DNA from: Chondrosia reniformis
Taxonomy: Eukaryota > Porifera > Demospongiae > Chondrillida > Chondrillidae
Assembly: GCA_947172415.1 (NCBI GenBank)
Contig: OX359193.1
Coordinates: 7,899,501 to 7,963,500 of the forward strand
Length of the DNA: 64,000 nt
Direction of reading: 5' to 3'
Shown here: positions 33,315 through 45,639 of the stretch, piece after piece
Position numbering within the stretch: the stretch's first letter is position 1
How the letters are laid out: every line of letters begins with the position of its first letter
Made by a program: the position numbers and the translations under genes
The notes under the pieces: model-generated
The model's database searches: none
The model's input: the letters and a program-made list of their open reading frames with translations, nothing else
Told to the model about the DNA's origin: nothing

Positions 33315-35497
33315 ATGATGGATGAAATGAATAATGGCGAAGCGTCTTTCACAATTTTCCTTAGAGATTTATCCGCATCACTGATAGAAGCGTGGGAAAG
33401 CCAGTTTCAGGATGAGATTTACAAAGATAAAGTGGAGGCTAGTGTACATACAATATAGTCTATACCTATACTATCTCCTTATAGTCTATACCTATACTAT
33501 CTCCTTATAGTCTATACCTACACTATCTCCTTATAGTCTATACCTACACTATCTCCTTATACTATAACTACACTATCTCCTTATACTATACCTACACTAT
33601 CTCCTTATATACTATACCTACACTATCTCCTTATACTATAACTACACTATCTCCTTATACTATACCTACACTATCTCCTTATACTATAACTACACTATCT
33701 CCTTATACTATACCTACACTATCTCCTTATACTATAACTACACTATCTCCTTATATACTATAACTACACTATCTCCTTATAGTCTATACCTACACAACAT
33801 CGATATACGTATATATGCATTTCTCTTACATATAAATATAGCTATTCTCAACGAGTTATTAGCCACATGATTCCCGATCACAAATGTGTAGATATCTCAG
33901 GGAGATATATTTAAAGGTGCCCCTCGCGCTGATGCTATTGTGTCTCCTACAAACAGCTTCGGTTTCATGGAAGTAGGGATAGATATGATCTATTCTTTAC
34001 ATTTTGGATTGCAAATGTGAGTTGTGCTGACTGTTGTTTAAAAATACACTCTGCATGCCCATGTATCTCTGTATAGGCAGGACAGATTGCAAAGTCACTT
34101 AAGAAAGTATTGGAATGGAGAACTTCCTATTGTATGTTAATTCTCTAATATGTTCATATTTGTTATCTTTTGTGAACTCTTACGTTTATAGAAGTTACTG
34201 GTAGATCTTCAACTCTAGATCTATGAATTGGGTATGATATGAAGTGTGTAGGTATAGAGATAGCGGAGCGTGGAGTGTCAAGTACTGGGTAGGGAACTGA
34301 TGTTGGACTCTCTAGGTCTAATTTTTAAGCCAGATGAGGATGATAGCATGATGGATATTGGGATAATTTCATTTTAATGCATCTCACAGGGCAATGCTGT
34401 GATCATCCCAGCCTATGACAAGGATCTTTCTGAGATAGATCTAGAAGATGATGTTAACCAGGGTAAACCCATAAAATACCTCATTTCTGCTCCCTCAATG
34501 AGAGTTCCTGAAGATATCTCCAACACTGTTAATTCCTACCTTTCATTCAGAGCGGTATTAAGAACAGGTAAATAGTTTTTTGGGTGATATATGTTCTTAA
34601 ATACAAACTAAATGTTATGCCTATTTAGGCATATAGGTTGTTTGAGTAGAATATTAATATAAGCATTAAAGGAATGTAAAATTCAAATTTTAATTCAAAG
34701 AAATAATTATGACCTATATATTTGGAGTACTATACCTTCAGTATGCAATGATTATATAAAAAAATCAAGAATAGTAATTTTGATTTGTTTTTATTAATAT
34801 TCCAAATCAGTCATTAGCCATAATAGAGAACATGCTGATAATAGAATTAAGACAATTCTCTGTCCTGGTTTGGGTACATCAGTTGGAAGAATGCCACCCA
34901 AGCGAGCTGCAATGCAGGTACGTACGTACACATCCACAATTATGTTCATTTAATTATCTCAAGCACCATTTTCTTTGCCTACTATAATACATGGGATATG
35001 GGGATACAATCAAACCAAATGTGACCACTGATGAAGGAATTCCCAGAAATATTTGATACATTGGCCCTGTAGAGGAGAAAGTTTATATACATGGATATAA
35101 CTATAAATATATGCATATACTCTATGCAGTGTGGCAGTATATGTGTTTAATGTTTAGTGTACTGGACAGGTGTTAAGGTTGCTTTTTATGTGATATTTAA
35201 ACTTTAATTTGTGCTGGCCATTTTAGATGAAAAGTGCTTATAATGCTATTGTTCTTGGGAAAGAAGAAGGTCTAGTAGACACTCCATCTCTTTGGCATGC
35301 AATTAAACACCAGCAGAATATACTGTTGGTAAGTATACTAGATAAATAGACAATTGAATTGTAGAATAGGTTAATAAGAGTATACATATTAGAGTATTAT
35401 AGCAAGAAAAATACAGAAATAATTAACAGATTAATGTTTAATTTGTCATCTATATTTAATGCTTGTTCTCTGCTCTCCCTTGTAGCCAGAACTGTAA
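33315..35497 (+). CDS. Macro-domain protein (ADP-ribose-binding type)
   Basis: Small macro-domain protein expected to bind or hydrolyse ADP-ribose derivatives. Seven short exons, none above 180 bp, join in phase: 33315-33443, 33892-34016, 34077-34131, 34390-34567, 34811-34917, 35227-35328 and 35486-35497; 235 aa. Motifs in order: SQGDIFKGAPRADAIVSPTN, then SFGFMEVGID (family usually NSFGFMDGGID, so the second Asp-Gly is altered), GNAVIIPAYD, KPIKYLISAPSMRVPED, NTVNSYLSFRAVL, and TILCPGLGTSVGRMPP. These follow the order of stand-alone Appr-1''-p-processing-type macro proteins. The first intron acceptor could also lie 9 bases downstream. The stop is 15 bp from the stop of the converging ankyrin-Kelch gene, so 3' UTRs must overlap. 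Confidence 0.85.
33455..33795. repeat. CTATACCTACACTATCTCCTT minisatellite
   Basis: About 15 copies of a 21-25 bp unit (ACTATCTCCTTATACTATAA and variants) in intron 1 of the macro-domain gene, pyrimidine-rich on the coding strand. Confidence 0.9.
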
Positions 35498-35512
35498 AGA
35501 AATGCATGATAG

Positions 35513-38111
35513 TTATAATTCACAACTTTCCACTACTTTTAGGTGTGCACGATTGTAACCTCCAATAATAAACATTTCTGTTTTCTGATCATGCATATAA
35601 CATGATTTCACAACAGCTGGATGTCTTCTTGTATAGTTCATCTTGCTTATCTCAGACCATTTTTGGGTAATTTGATCATAAAGAAAGATGGCTGAAGTAT
35701 CTTTGTATTTGTTGTCAAACCCTCCTACTGCTAAGAGGCAGCCATTAATAAAAACCAGACCACTCCTACTCAAAGGTGCCTTGGGCAACTCTTTCCAAAA
35801 AGACTGAGAAGTAGGATTACCAGTAGAGTTTTCCTTAGCTTTATAAATGCCTGCAAGATTACCTGCAAACAGGCGATTACTAGTGTCATGCCCAAATCCT
35901 ACTATCAATTCATTCTGGGTAACTACACACTGCATGTAGGTAGACTTAAGAGGAAGATTACTGATTTCAAACCAAGTAGATCTTTTATGAGCAGTGTTAA
36001 GTACTTCCACAGATGACATCAGACCGTCTCTGTTCCAACCACCTGCAACAACTACATAGTCATTGAAAGATGTTGATGCTGCAGCATGTCTACCAATATT
36101 TAGTTTTGGAAAATCAGTTTTCCACACCAACTGTTTGGGTGCCTGAACATTCCCTTCAGTCAAAGACAGGACTTCCTGGGAGAATGATACCTTGACCCCT
36201 TTTACCCACTCCCCGCCAATTAGGAGGAGGAAATCAGTTGTGGCTGTTAAAGTATAACGATGCATTTCACGAGAATCATAGAAAGGAATCTCTGACCAGC
36301 AGCCAAATTTGACATCAAACACAGATAAATGTGTATTAAAGGGCCAATCCTGTTCTCCTACAAAAAGTTTACCACTATAGTAAGCTGCTGTTGTAATCGT
36401 AATGCCATTAGGCATGTCTGGCTCAGTTCTCCAGTGACAATTTTGAAGCTGCAACTTTCGATCTTGGTACACCTGTATTACAATCACATTTAATTTTAAA
36501 GAGTGCACATACATATTACTATACATGCAATACATCTACAACTACAATCAAGTACATATAATTGCAAAATATTCTGACTTCTGGCATGGGATGACTACAA
36601 TCGACAAGTAAAATAATAACGTGTCAAAATGAAGTTAGAAGCAGGGATGGCAGTGCTATGTAAATAAGGTACATTTGAAAAAGTAGCAAAACAAGAAAAT
36701 GTTGACCATATAGTTATATCATCCTATATACATATGCAGCGTATATATATAGTCTTACTTACCAAATATTCCTCAAGAACGTGCACCACTTCCTTATGAT
36801 TCATGGACTTTGCCATTTCTACAGTATCAGGACGGTAGATAGGAATGCAGCTCCCAGGATCATCCAGATATATCAAAAGAGAGGGATCTGCCCCATACTT
36901 TAATAGTATATTCACCATTTCAGCTTTGCCTTTTGCAGCAGCCATTTGAAGGGGTGTGAAGTAGGGGTAGGTATGCGCCCTTGCATCCACCTCAGCATGT
37001 CCTTCCTCAACCAGTACTGGTACTATTTCTGCATAGTCACACAGTATAGCATAATGAAGTGGACTATGGTATATGTGATATTTGTTGGCATATTCCTTTG
37101 ATGTATTCACAGGAGCTCCTTCCTTGATAGCCACACAAACCCATTCTAGTTCTTTCCATCCAATGAATATAACAAGGTCACGGTGCTTTATCACCTCTAA
37201 TGGCTCCTTCAGTTGGCACTCTTTGGATAGATTAAATACCAAACTGGGGGGTGGTCCTGCAGAATAAGAAACTAAAACTATGTACAAACAGTTAAGGAGC
37301 ATGCTAGCCATATTATGAGGTGGGACAGCTTGAGGTTGAGACGGAGGTGAAGAGGATCGAGGAGGGAAGAAAGAATAAGTAAGGAATGCAATATGGTGTG
37401 ATGAAGTGTAAGTCTGTATTCTAGATGTAGCTATCAAGGAGAGGACAGTTGGAAGGCGCCTGAAGAAGATGTGGGAGTCTCAGAAAAGGTTTCAATGAAT
37501 TAACTTATTATATAAGAACTGCAATCTTGAATAATAATAACATATATTTACATAAAGGACATATTATCTGTACCTCACCTAACACAAACATATGTTTCTT
37601 TTCACTTTGCACTATATTGTCATGAGATTCTATATAAATATGAGGAGACAAAATATAAGATTATTTATAAGATATACATACAAATAAATACATTATTATT
37701 TGTTAATTTATTGCTGCAGCAGCAATAAACAAATGTACGTATACTGTATAGGTGTACTAGCAGGTAAGTATAGTATATGGTACCTGATTGGCTCTTTAAT
37801 TCGGGTTTGTCACAAAGAGAGAACATGTAACGATAAAATATCTTGTTCATTTCACTTGTAGAAGATTGAAAAAGTGATAGAAGTTGTTCTGAGGTCAACA
37901 GGGGAGGGGATTTAGCGGTACCCCAGAACTTGTCCCATAATAAGCTCCTTTTAACCTCTTGAGATTGCTTCTTAAGAGCTTTATAATCTTTCTTCTTTAT
38001 ATGGCTGCTGTCGTGAAGTAGTTCGAGCAGATCGTCTGGGTCAGTGCTAGATGGGAACGAATCTTTCACAGCGAATAGGAACTTCCTAGTCGTTTCCCAT
38101 TCTTTATCCAT
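35513..38111 (-). CDS. Helical N-domain, ankyrin and Kelch fusion protein
   Basis: Four exons in phase: 37784-38111, 37579-37629, 36763-37256 and 35513-36472; 610 aa. Residues 1-109 are the same N-terminal domain as in Z1 and Z4 (LLFAVKDSFPSSTDPDDLLE), about 90 percent alike. A 17-residue linker exon matches part of the Z1 linker (ESHDNIV). Residues about 127-290 hold ankyrin-like repeats (SPLHYAILCDYAEIVPVLVE, TPLQMAAAKGKAEMVNILLK). Residues 291-610, one large exon, form about five to six Kelch blades (VVVAGGWNRDG, LLAVGGFDNKY, EMFIIGGYN). This Kelch part is unlike K1-K3. The domain mix implies exon shuffling of the N-domain onto an ankyrin-Kelch body. It is probably a cytosolic adaptor; function unknown. 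It starts 544 bp from divergent Z3. Confidence 0.87.
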
Positions 38112-38655
38112 GTTCTGAAGGGATGTCCATTAAATCTATCACTTGACCAGTGTCTTTCCTACTAAGTAATTGAGAGGAGCTCACCAGATTCCGAAAACGT
38201 TTATATATTTAGCGAGTCATGTGGTTTCGATTCCATCCAATTGTGATGTGCGGCCATAGGGGAAACAGTTTGGGAACGTCCCTAGTGTAAATTATATGAG
38301 ATCATTAATTGGTTGCACGTCCCTGTTGGCTGGCTGAATATAAGGTTTCTCGTCGTGCCATAACAGTGAGACTAGTTTTCAGACTGAACACAATTAGAGT
38401 TATCATCGAAAGGTGAATCGTGGCGATTTCACGCATATCTTGAAGTTTACGAAATACCATAAATAGATATATTGTAATTGTGTCTTAGAATTTTAGTATT
38501 GAAACTTATGTAAAATATATAGATACGAGTGTATCCAATACTGGTAGGTAGAAATCTCTATGCTATTATGTTGTCAGGCTAAGTCTACTTGTACATGCAT
38601 GTAGTAACTATCCTAGGCTCTTTTTATGTTATTCAAATGGTCCACAGAATGCATC
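38112..38655. promoter_or_regulatory. Divergent promoter region between the ankyrin-Kelch gene and Z3
   Basis: Contains the shared CCGAAAACGTTTATA block near 38190 and GGGAACGTCCC at 38272-38282. The right half (from about 38290 to Z3) is nearly identical to 56890-57260 upstream of Z5. Confidence 0.55.
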
Positions 38656-41600
38656 ATGACTGAACACAGCCCTCAGTTTGCTGAGAGAGAGCCTGAAGGA
38701 GCAAAGAGGCTATTGTATCAAGTCAAGGACTCTTTTCACTCTATACTCGATCCAGATGACCTTATAGATGTGTTAGCTAATAAAAAGTATCTCAAAAAGA
38801 GAGAACAGAGACAAGCTAAAAAATTGAGACCTGAGCTTAAAGTAAGTTATCTTTGGTCACGTCTATGGGAATACTCCAGTAGACTATCTGAAGATGAGAT
38901 TAAGGCTGTATTCAGTGACTGTACTAGCGAGAAGAATCAGAAGTTATACAAATATATACTATCCCATGACAAACAGAAGATTTATTCAAGTTAGTTGAAG
39001 TTGACTGTTTATGTATGTAGTGTGTATGTATATAGCACAAACTGAACCATATAATGATCAGTGAAAACATTCTTTTGTAGGAACTGTTATTTGTTTTTTT
39101 TTGTTGGGGTAAGATTTCATATTGCAATTGTGTGATATCTCTACAGAGACAATCTGCCATGAAGAGATTAGTAATGTGACAGAGGATGTGAGTACTGAAA
39201 CAGATATCAAGCAAGATGATCAGTCAGTGATCATTGACAAGCAAGATGATCAGTCAGTGATCAAGCAAGATGATCAGTCAGAGATCAAGCAAGATGATCA
39301 GTCAGGTATATACACATATTGTGTTGATGAGTAATATTCTGCATAACACATTTTACTTAATTTCCTTCAGTAGTATGAAATGTTTTTTGTTGTTGTTGAG
39401 TTTTTAACACATCTCTCCAGTACATATCATCTTAACATCTCCACAGATGCACCTGGTGGTAGTGGGTTGGTCCCATCAGATGGGCTGCCTCCTGAAGCCC
39501 CCAGTTACTGGTTCACTGTACAGCTCTGTACTACCTTTGGAAGCTATATAACATGCAATGGGACTGACAAGTTCCACACAAGAGGGGAAGATGGAGAGAT
39601 GATTAACATAGTCCCTCCAGGAAGGGTCCACTTGTACTCCTATGAGCATGGGGTCTCACTGTATTTCCCTCAAGGAACACTTCAGGAGCCCCTCCTCCTG
39701 AAGTTCAGTGTCATTCCTTTGGATGAAGCCTCCTCTTCTCTGAGAGCTTACAGTGCTGTCTTCCGCTTCCAAGTCCTCGGTGACACACAATGGACCGTCT
39801 CCAGTGGTCATCCCATCTGGTTGGAGCTGCCCCACTTCTGCACCCCAGGGGAGGACCAAACCGGCTTCTCTCAATTAGTATTCTTCAGCAGGTCCTCTGA
39901 CAGTGAGCCATTTGTAGCCAACACAAATGGGGTATTTCCCCTTGGGTATCCATATGGGGGAATTCCCTTGTATCACTTCAGTGATCATTTTATTGGAGAG
40001 AAAGTCAAATTTAATGATTCTGGCAGTGCAGTGTCCAGTACAGCGATGAATAATGTCTGCATCTCCTTGCAGCAGCCCAGTATGAGACACTGGAGGAGAG
40101 CATGGAATGCTGACCTCTTGGCACTTCCCTTGGTGCCCTCTTATCTAAGTGTGAGTAGAACAGTGTGATGTAGCATGTGAGCTCATGCATATATCAGGAG
40201 TGTATTTATATTCCCTTGTATAGTGTCTCCACTACCATTACAAGGAGCAGGAATGGGATGCTCAGATGTTAACGGCTGCTCTTCATTCATCTGACCAATT
40301 GCTCATCTGCACCAATGAATCGCCACAATCATGGGATATACAGTTACCTCAAGAGAGAAAGGTACTTGTGTTCCATACTGCACATAGCAGGACATTTGAG
40401 TTCCTCATTCCTCTTACTTGTAAGTTTAGTTGGATTTATCTAAAGTTGCTAACATCCGAGGCCAGCTCGAGTCAGACGATGATGATGACATTTTCTTGGA
40501 AATAATTATCAATGAAAGGAGCAAAAGAACTGTAAGTGACTCAAATTCTCTTTTAGTTATATTAATAAGTCTCATCTACTGATCAGGATGTCAGCTCAAC
40601 TTGTTTCCTTATTTAGCAGTATCTCCCTTATTATAAGGATTGTTATTATAAGTATAAGGACTCTTATTATAAGGATAAGGTCTCATATTATAAGGATAAG
40701 GTCTCATATTATAAGGATAAGGTCTCATATTATAAGGATAAGGTCTCATATTATAAGGATAAGGTCTCATATTATAAGGATAAGGTCTCATATTATAAGG
40801 ATAAGGTCTCATATTATAAGGATAAGGGCTCTTATTATAAGGATAAGGACCTATGTATTGGAGGATGTATTATGTGTATTTGCAGGGACATTTAAAGAAG
40901 TCTCAACGTTTTCAAACCAACAAGCACCAAGCAGGAGAGGTAGTAGAGGTTGCCCAAAGACTCTGTCAAATGATAAAAGGATCTTCCACCAAAGAGACTG
41001 CAAAAGTAATGTTAATGATGCTTTCTGGTATATACATGTATGTGTTGTTAGTATGAACCTTTTTGTATCCTCTGGTATATGCCATGCAGCAGTCAGACAC
41101 TGTGCTTCCATTCAGTGAGGAAGTTTGTTCTTCTAAACATGCACTGCAATGGCCCTCAATATCAATAGCGATCCATAGAAAGATGTCAGATCAACTGCAG
41201 ACTGAGGATATGAGTGTTCCTCTGATTCTGGTCAAAGAGAGAGGACATTTAGAGATGGGGAGGTGCTACATTACAGCCAGGTGCTTGGCGGAGGAAATGA
41301 CATGTTCAAAAGGTTTACATATAAGTTTATAATAGAACATTAGATGATTGGGATTTCTTCTACCTATGCCAAATTAACCTATCTTTGAGATGGTTTATCT
41401 TTCTTCTTTTCGAGTGTCTAAGATGCTCTGTTTGATTTTTGAGAAGTTGAACATTTTGACCACAGGGCTCTTCTTCAACTATGCCTTTAGACACTCAAAG
41501 ATTAAGATGAAACATCTCAAAGACAACATATTAAACGTTATACTGTATAATTTTCAATGGACCCTCTTTTTAAAGAATTAATAATGTCCACCAACAACAG

Positions 41601-42440
41601 CTCCTGAAATTAAACACTTTCCTACTCTGCATATACCATATAATGCCAACGACCTCTTGCATGTACGTATGATACATATATGTACCTATAACTGTAGATT
41701 GCCTTCTGAGTCCAGAGATAATGATGAGTCCTGTAAAGTTCTTTGAAAGCCGTGATCAGAATTGGATCGACAGGATGCACTGCATGATTCTAGTAGATCT
41801 GTCCTTTCAAGAGCAGTTCTCTGAGCAGCTTATGACAGACATGTGTCTGGAGAGATCAGACATATTGAAAATAAACAGTATGCCTTCTTCCACCATCAGA
41901 GAAAAGGAATATCAAATGTACTGCCTGTGTTTTCAAAGCAAGAGATGTTCTACCATCCAGGATTTGGTAGACATCTTTAACCGGATTGGCAAGGAAAACT
42001 TAGTTGAGGGAATAAATGATATTATCAAGAAACATACTCCCACTGCCACAAGGCAAGCTCCCCCAGAATCCAGCTCGGAAAGAGAGAAGACTGTCAGGGT
42101 GAGGGATAGAAAGAGCCAGGAAATGATTGCCAAAGTGATGCAGTCAACTGATAAACTCCTGCTGTGTCTAAAGAGTCGTATTAGTCCGTTGTACTGGAAG
42201 ATGCTAGGCCGTCTCCTTGGGTTATGTGAACAAGATTTAGATGGAATATTCACTAGAGTGACCCAGAGTAAAGATCTAGCAGATGAGTATACTATTCAAG
42301 TGCTCAAGTGTTGGGCCATGTTTCAGGAAGGCTTTCCAAACTACAGTGAACTTATGAAGGCCATCACATTCCTCTCCACATATTTCAACTTTTCGGATGC
42401 ATTATATTTTATGCTAAGCCAAATGCTATCGAATGATTAA
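38656..42440 (+). CDS. Z3: helical N-domain, ZU5, two Death domains
   Basis: Paralogue of Z1 in the opposite orientation. Eight exons in phase: 38656-38989, 39147-39305, 39447-40150, 40224-40361, 40430-40531, 40886-41005, 41090-41312 and 41698-42440; 840 aa. The N-domain (DPDDLIDVLANKKYLKKRE) is clearly related to but distant from that of Z1. Exon 2 encodes an acidic linker with four KQDDQS repeats. Exon 3 carries ZU5, nearly identical to Z1 at DNA level from GEDGEM onward. The two Death domains (MHCMILVDLSFQEQF...; YWKMLGRLLGLCEQ...) are only moderately similar to Z1. I chose the second possible Met (38656) because paralogues start at the equivalent position; an in-frame ATG 30 bp upstream is an alternative. 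No disablement seen. Confidence 0.88.
39209..39305. repeat. 24-bp coding repeat, four copies, Z3 exon 2
   Basis: Four units encoding KQDDQS plus VI or EI. The same repeat is expanded to 26 units in Z5. Confidence 0.9.
40650..40856. repeat. 21-bp AAGGATAAGGTCTCATATTAT minisatellite
   Basis: About nine copies of a 21-bp unit (AAGGATAAGGTCTCATATTA plus one base) in the Z3 intron between exons 5 and 6. It reads open in several frames because the unit length is divisible by three. It is intronic by splice-site and homology evidence. Confidence 0.9.
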
Positions 42441-44740
42441 CACTCACACTCACACAAACTTTTTAAAAAACTATAGCTACCTATACAAAGTTTAATGTAC
42501 TGTAGCTGTAACATTTTAGATCATGCAAGTCAGATGGGTTATTCCTAATGATTTTCTGTGGCAATTGCTTGCATGGCTGTTATTCTGAATGGAGGTTTGT
42601 GTGAATTGTTGTCATATATACAGTATGGCCATATATGGTAAATCTTGGCTGAATGAACTGTTCCTCTGACAATGTCATTGGATTGCTAATTGCCAGTGAG
42701 TTGTATAGAGCTTGATTGTCCCTGCTATATATAGTTTCCTTTGTTATTGCACATGCTGTATATACTCATATCATTTCCTAACTTACTAAGTATATATACC
42801 TCAACTAGAAGAAACTTCTCTAATCACGTGCACTATATATCACTGTTAAATTATAGTGATACATTCTCATCTATATAGATGTACTTATCATGGCAATGTT
42901 GCACCACATTTTCCATAATATATAAGTATCCCCTAATTATATAAGGTGTAAACATTCAACTTTGAATTCATTTCTAACAAATAGGCAATCACAAACAATC
43001 AAAATAGCAGAAATTGTCATATTTTATATACCATTTCTTATGTACAAGCAAAGAGAAGACAAACATTTGACTGTAACAGTTATTGCCATATAGGTAGTTG
43101 GAATAGCAACACATGCATGTACAATGCATGATTAAGTATACATAAAATAAAGATTTTGTCTGATAATTTTGAAATAAGGGAAATTACTACTGTTCAAAGA
43201 AGGAACTGTTTCCATGGCAATTGAAATCGCTTACACCTGTTATTCTGATTCTATATGAATGGAGTTACAAACCGTTGCCATATATGGCCATAAATGAGCT
43301 ACAAGAGGATTGACATTGCACGAGTTGTTTTGAACATGATGTACATGACCCTGCTATACAGCTCTCTTGTTATTGCCCAAAACAGTAATAACAATCACAA
43401 CCAGAACATTCTAGCCAAGTTCTGCATGATCACTGCATGTGCACTGTCAAAAATAATGTGAGACATTCTCATCTATATAGATGTACTGATTGTGCATGGC
43501 AATCACTTTTGCCATAAGTTGTACCTTAGGTTTGAACGGCTCACATTAATTCTAACAGGGTAAGCAATCACAAACAATAATATGCATCACCCATGCACAC
43601 GTACGTATACAGCTAGCTACTCTTAACAGGAACAGCCACACACCAAATTTTCATGACATATAGAGACACTACTATATAGATAACTCCAATTAAGAACAAT
43701 TCAAATGGTTCGAGTCTGACCATATAGCAGGAAAGTTGTCAAATCATTAAAGAAAAACAACATTCATCTATAGGGTAAAATTAGCCAAATAGAACACAAT
43801 ATTAGCTGTCAAATAAGCCTAAAAGTGTACAGAATCAAGTAATAATATTTCCACTGGTCTGGACTTGTCATACACATGTGATAAAATACAGCTAACACAG
43901 GAACAGATAAACTTTAGAAAGTAGTGGATTCAAACTTATTGCATGCCATACAAAAAACGTACAAGTTGCAATCTCTCTGTCAGGTAGCCATCGTTCATGA
44001 TGTATTTTTCTGTGAAACTTTCAGCCGAATCGGAGTGCTACGCTAAAAAGGAATAACAATCAACGTTGTCAACAGTTATAGGCAATATAACAAACAAGTT
44101 GGGAATGTCGTATAAATCTTCGAAAGTGAACAGCTAGAAAACAACTTTAATTTCATAAAAATAAACATTCTATATCACTAAAAAGCTTCGCCTTTAAAAA
44201 AATACTTAATACCAAAACGCTTAAACTTTCGGGCTGCCATTTTCTATATAGCATCAATACATTGCGCATCTCTTTCCATTTGGTTACATGCCGTGTCAAC
44301 TTAAAGAGATCTTCAATCCCCACTGGGTAAAATATGCTATCCCAAGTGTGAAGATCTCAATGTCTAAATGCCAAATTTGAGCAGGTGTACGTAGCTACAA
44401 TGAATGGTGCCAACACTAGTATTTAAACATACAGTTATACCAAGAGTTAGAGAGAATTTTTAACTGGCACTGTTCAATACTTCATTGTACATAATTTTCC
44501 TAAATTAATAAAATAATAATTTGTGTTAAACTGCATGGGTGCAATAGCCACGGAAGAAACATGAGTCTGTATAGAGATCGTGGCTGAGTTGTTGTGACTT
44601 TCGCCTGAAGATGTTCTTTCAATGGAGGAAGGTTTTGCTGAGCTGTTTTGACTATTCTTTGCTGAATAGCTGAATGGATGTACTACACGTACTCATTGTT
44701 CTCGAACTTGCCACCAGAAAATCGTTCGAAAAAAATACGT
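42441..44740. other. AT-rich intergenic region with an old local duplication
   Basis: No gene could be supported. Segments around 42550-42990 and 43210-43610 resemble each other in order (CTGTTATTCTGA, CCATATATGGCCA, CATTCTCATCTATATAGATG, CACAAACAAT). This indicates a diverged direct duplication of roughly 650 bp. A 33-codon open stretch on the minus strand at 43936-44037 is noted under rejected items. Confidence 0.55.
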
Positions 44741-45240
44741 TTAATATAAATAGACCCTAGCAAATTTCATTCTTTGGCCTTCGGGCCCCACTCCGTTCCA
44801 GCGCCGGAGTATACGGTTCGCCAGCCTCCGGGAATTTGGTGCGACAACCATGGCTTGGAGTACGGTCATGGGACCATGTGCTGCTGAAGGACCTGAGGTT
44901 TCTCTGAGGGGGATGGTCTTCTCCAATATGGCCTAGGATCCGGGGTTGTTCCTCCCTACAAACTCGCCTTTGTGCGTTTGTTCTCCCAAAGATCGAGGCT
45001 GATGGTCTGGAAGCAGTGCGTGGGACCAGTACCCACCGACTCGGCGAAGAGAAGCTCTGACCGGAGTCCCTGTTTTAGGCAGCCCGTTTTAAGGTAATTG
45101 CATTGCATACACTTCAGGCATTTGGTTATCATTTGGGCATTTTTTTCAAGATTGGCATTTTTTTGAATGGTCACTGATTAATTTTATTCTCTAAAGATTT
45201 TGTGTGTGTGATTTAAGGGTAGTAGATATGTGGAGTTAAG
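44741..45240 (+). other. GC-rich hairpin island with TATA box, possible non-coding RNA first exon
   Basis: In AT-rich surroundings a TATAAATA (44747) is followed after about 30 bp by a GC-rich stretch. It contains a GGCCTTCGGGCC hairpin with a cUUCGg tetraloop (about 44777-44788) and a CCGGAG/CTCCGG stem (about 44803-44830). Two good splice-donor contexts, TTAAG|GTAATTG near 45093 and TTAAG|GTAAGTG near 45240, end the island. No long frame is convincing. A Pol II non-coding transcript is a reasonable inference, but I do not recognise a known RNA class. Confidence 0.4.
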
Positions 45241-45253
45241 GTAAGTGACATTT

Positions 45254-45416
45254 TTCAAGATTTGCATTTTTTCAAGATTTGCATTTTTTCAAGATTTGCA
45301 TTTTTCAAGATTTGCATTTTTCAAGATTTGCATTTTTCAAGATTTGCATTTTTCAAGATTTGCATTTTTCAAGATTTGCATTTTTCAAGATTTGCATTTT
45401 TCAAGATTTGCATTTT
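45254..45416. repeat. TTTTTCAAGATTTGCA 15-16 bp minisatellite
   Basis: About ten copies of TTTTTCAAGATTTGCA, immediately after the GC-rich island. The open frames on either strand are repeat by-products. Confidence 0.9.
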
Positions 45417-45639
45417 TGCGTTGTAAGAAAATATGGCCGACTTTGAATGGTCACTTATTAAAAATACTAACTTAAATGAAAAAAATTTACTCTTAACTGT
45501 AAAGATTGGATGCCAGTGTTCAAATAGAGTAAAGAAAATACGAAACCAAAAAATCAACTGAACTTCAATTCATGACTTCAGAACCAAAAAATCAACTTCA
45601 ATTCATGACTTCAGAACAATAATTTATCACTAAGGCAAC

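Noticed and set aside
40588-41118. 176-residue open frame with RIRSHIIRI repeats
   Set aside because: It crosses the 21-bp intronic minisatellite of Z3 and runs out of frame through the real exon at 40886-41005.
43936-44240. Possible small minus-strand gene: ATG at 44240 (MAARKFKRF...) and an open 33-codon segment at 43936-44037 ending GYLTERLQLVRFLYGMQ
   Set aside because: Looks protein-like, but no donor/acceptor pair in the right phase joins the two parts, and a stop lies just before the open segment. I recognise no family. A cDNA read would settle it.
45245-45475. 76-residue frame of FSRFAFFQDLH repeats
   Set aside because: Translation of the TTTTTCAAGATTTGCA array; no start context or homology.
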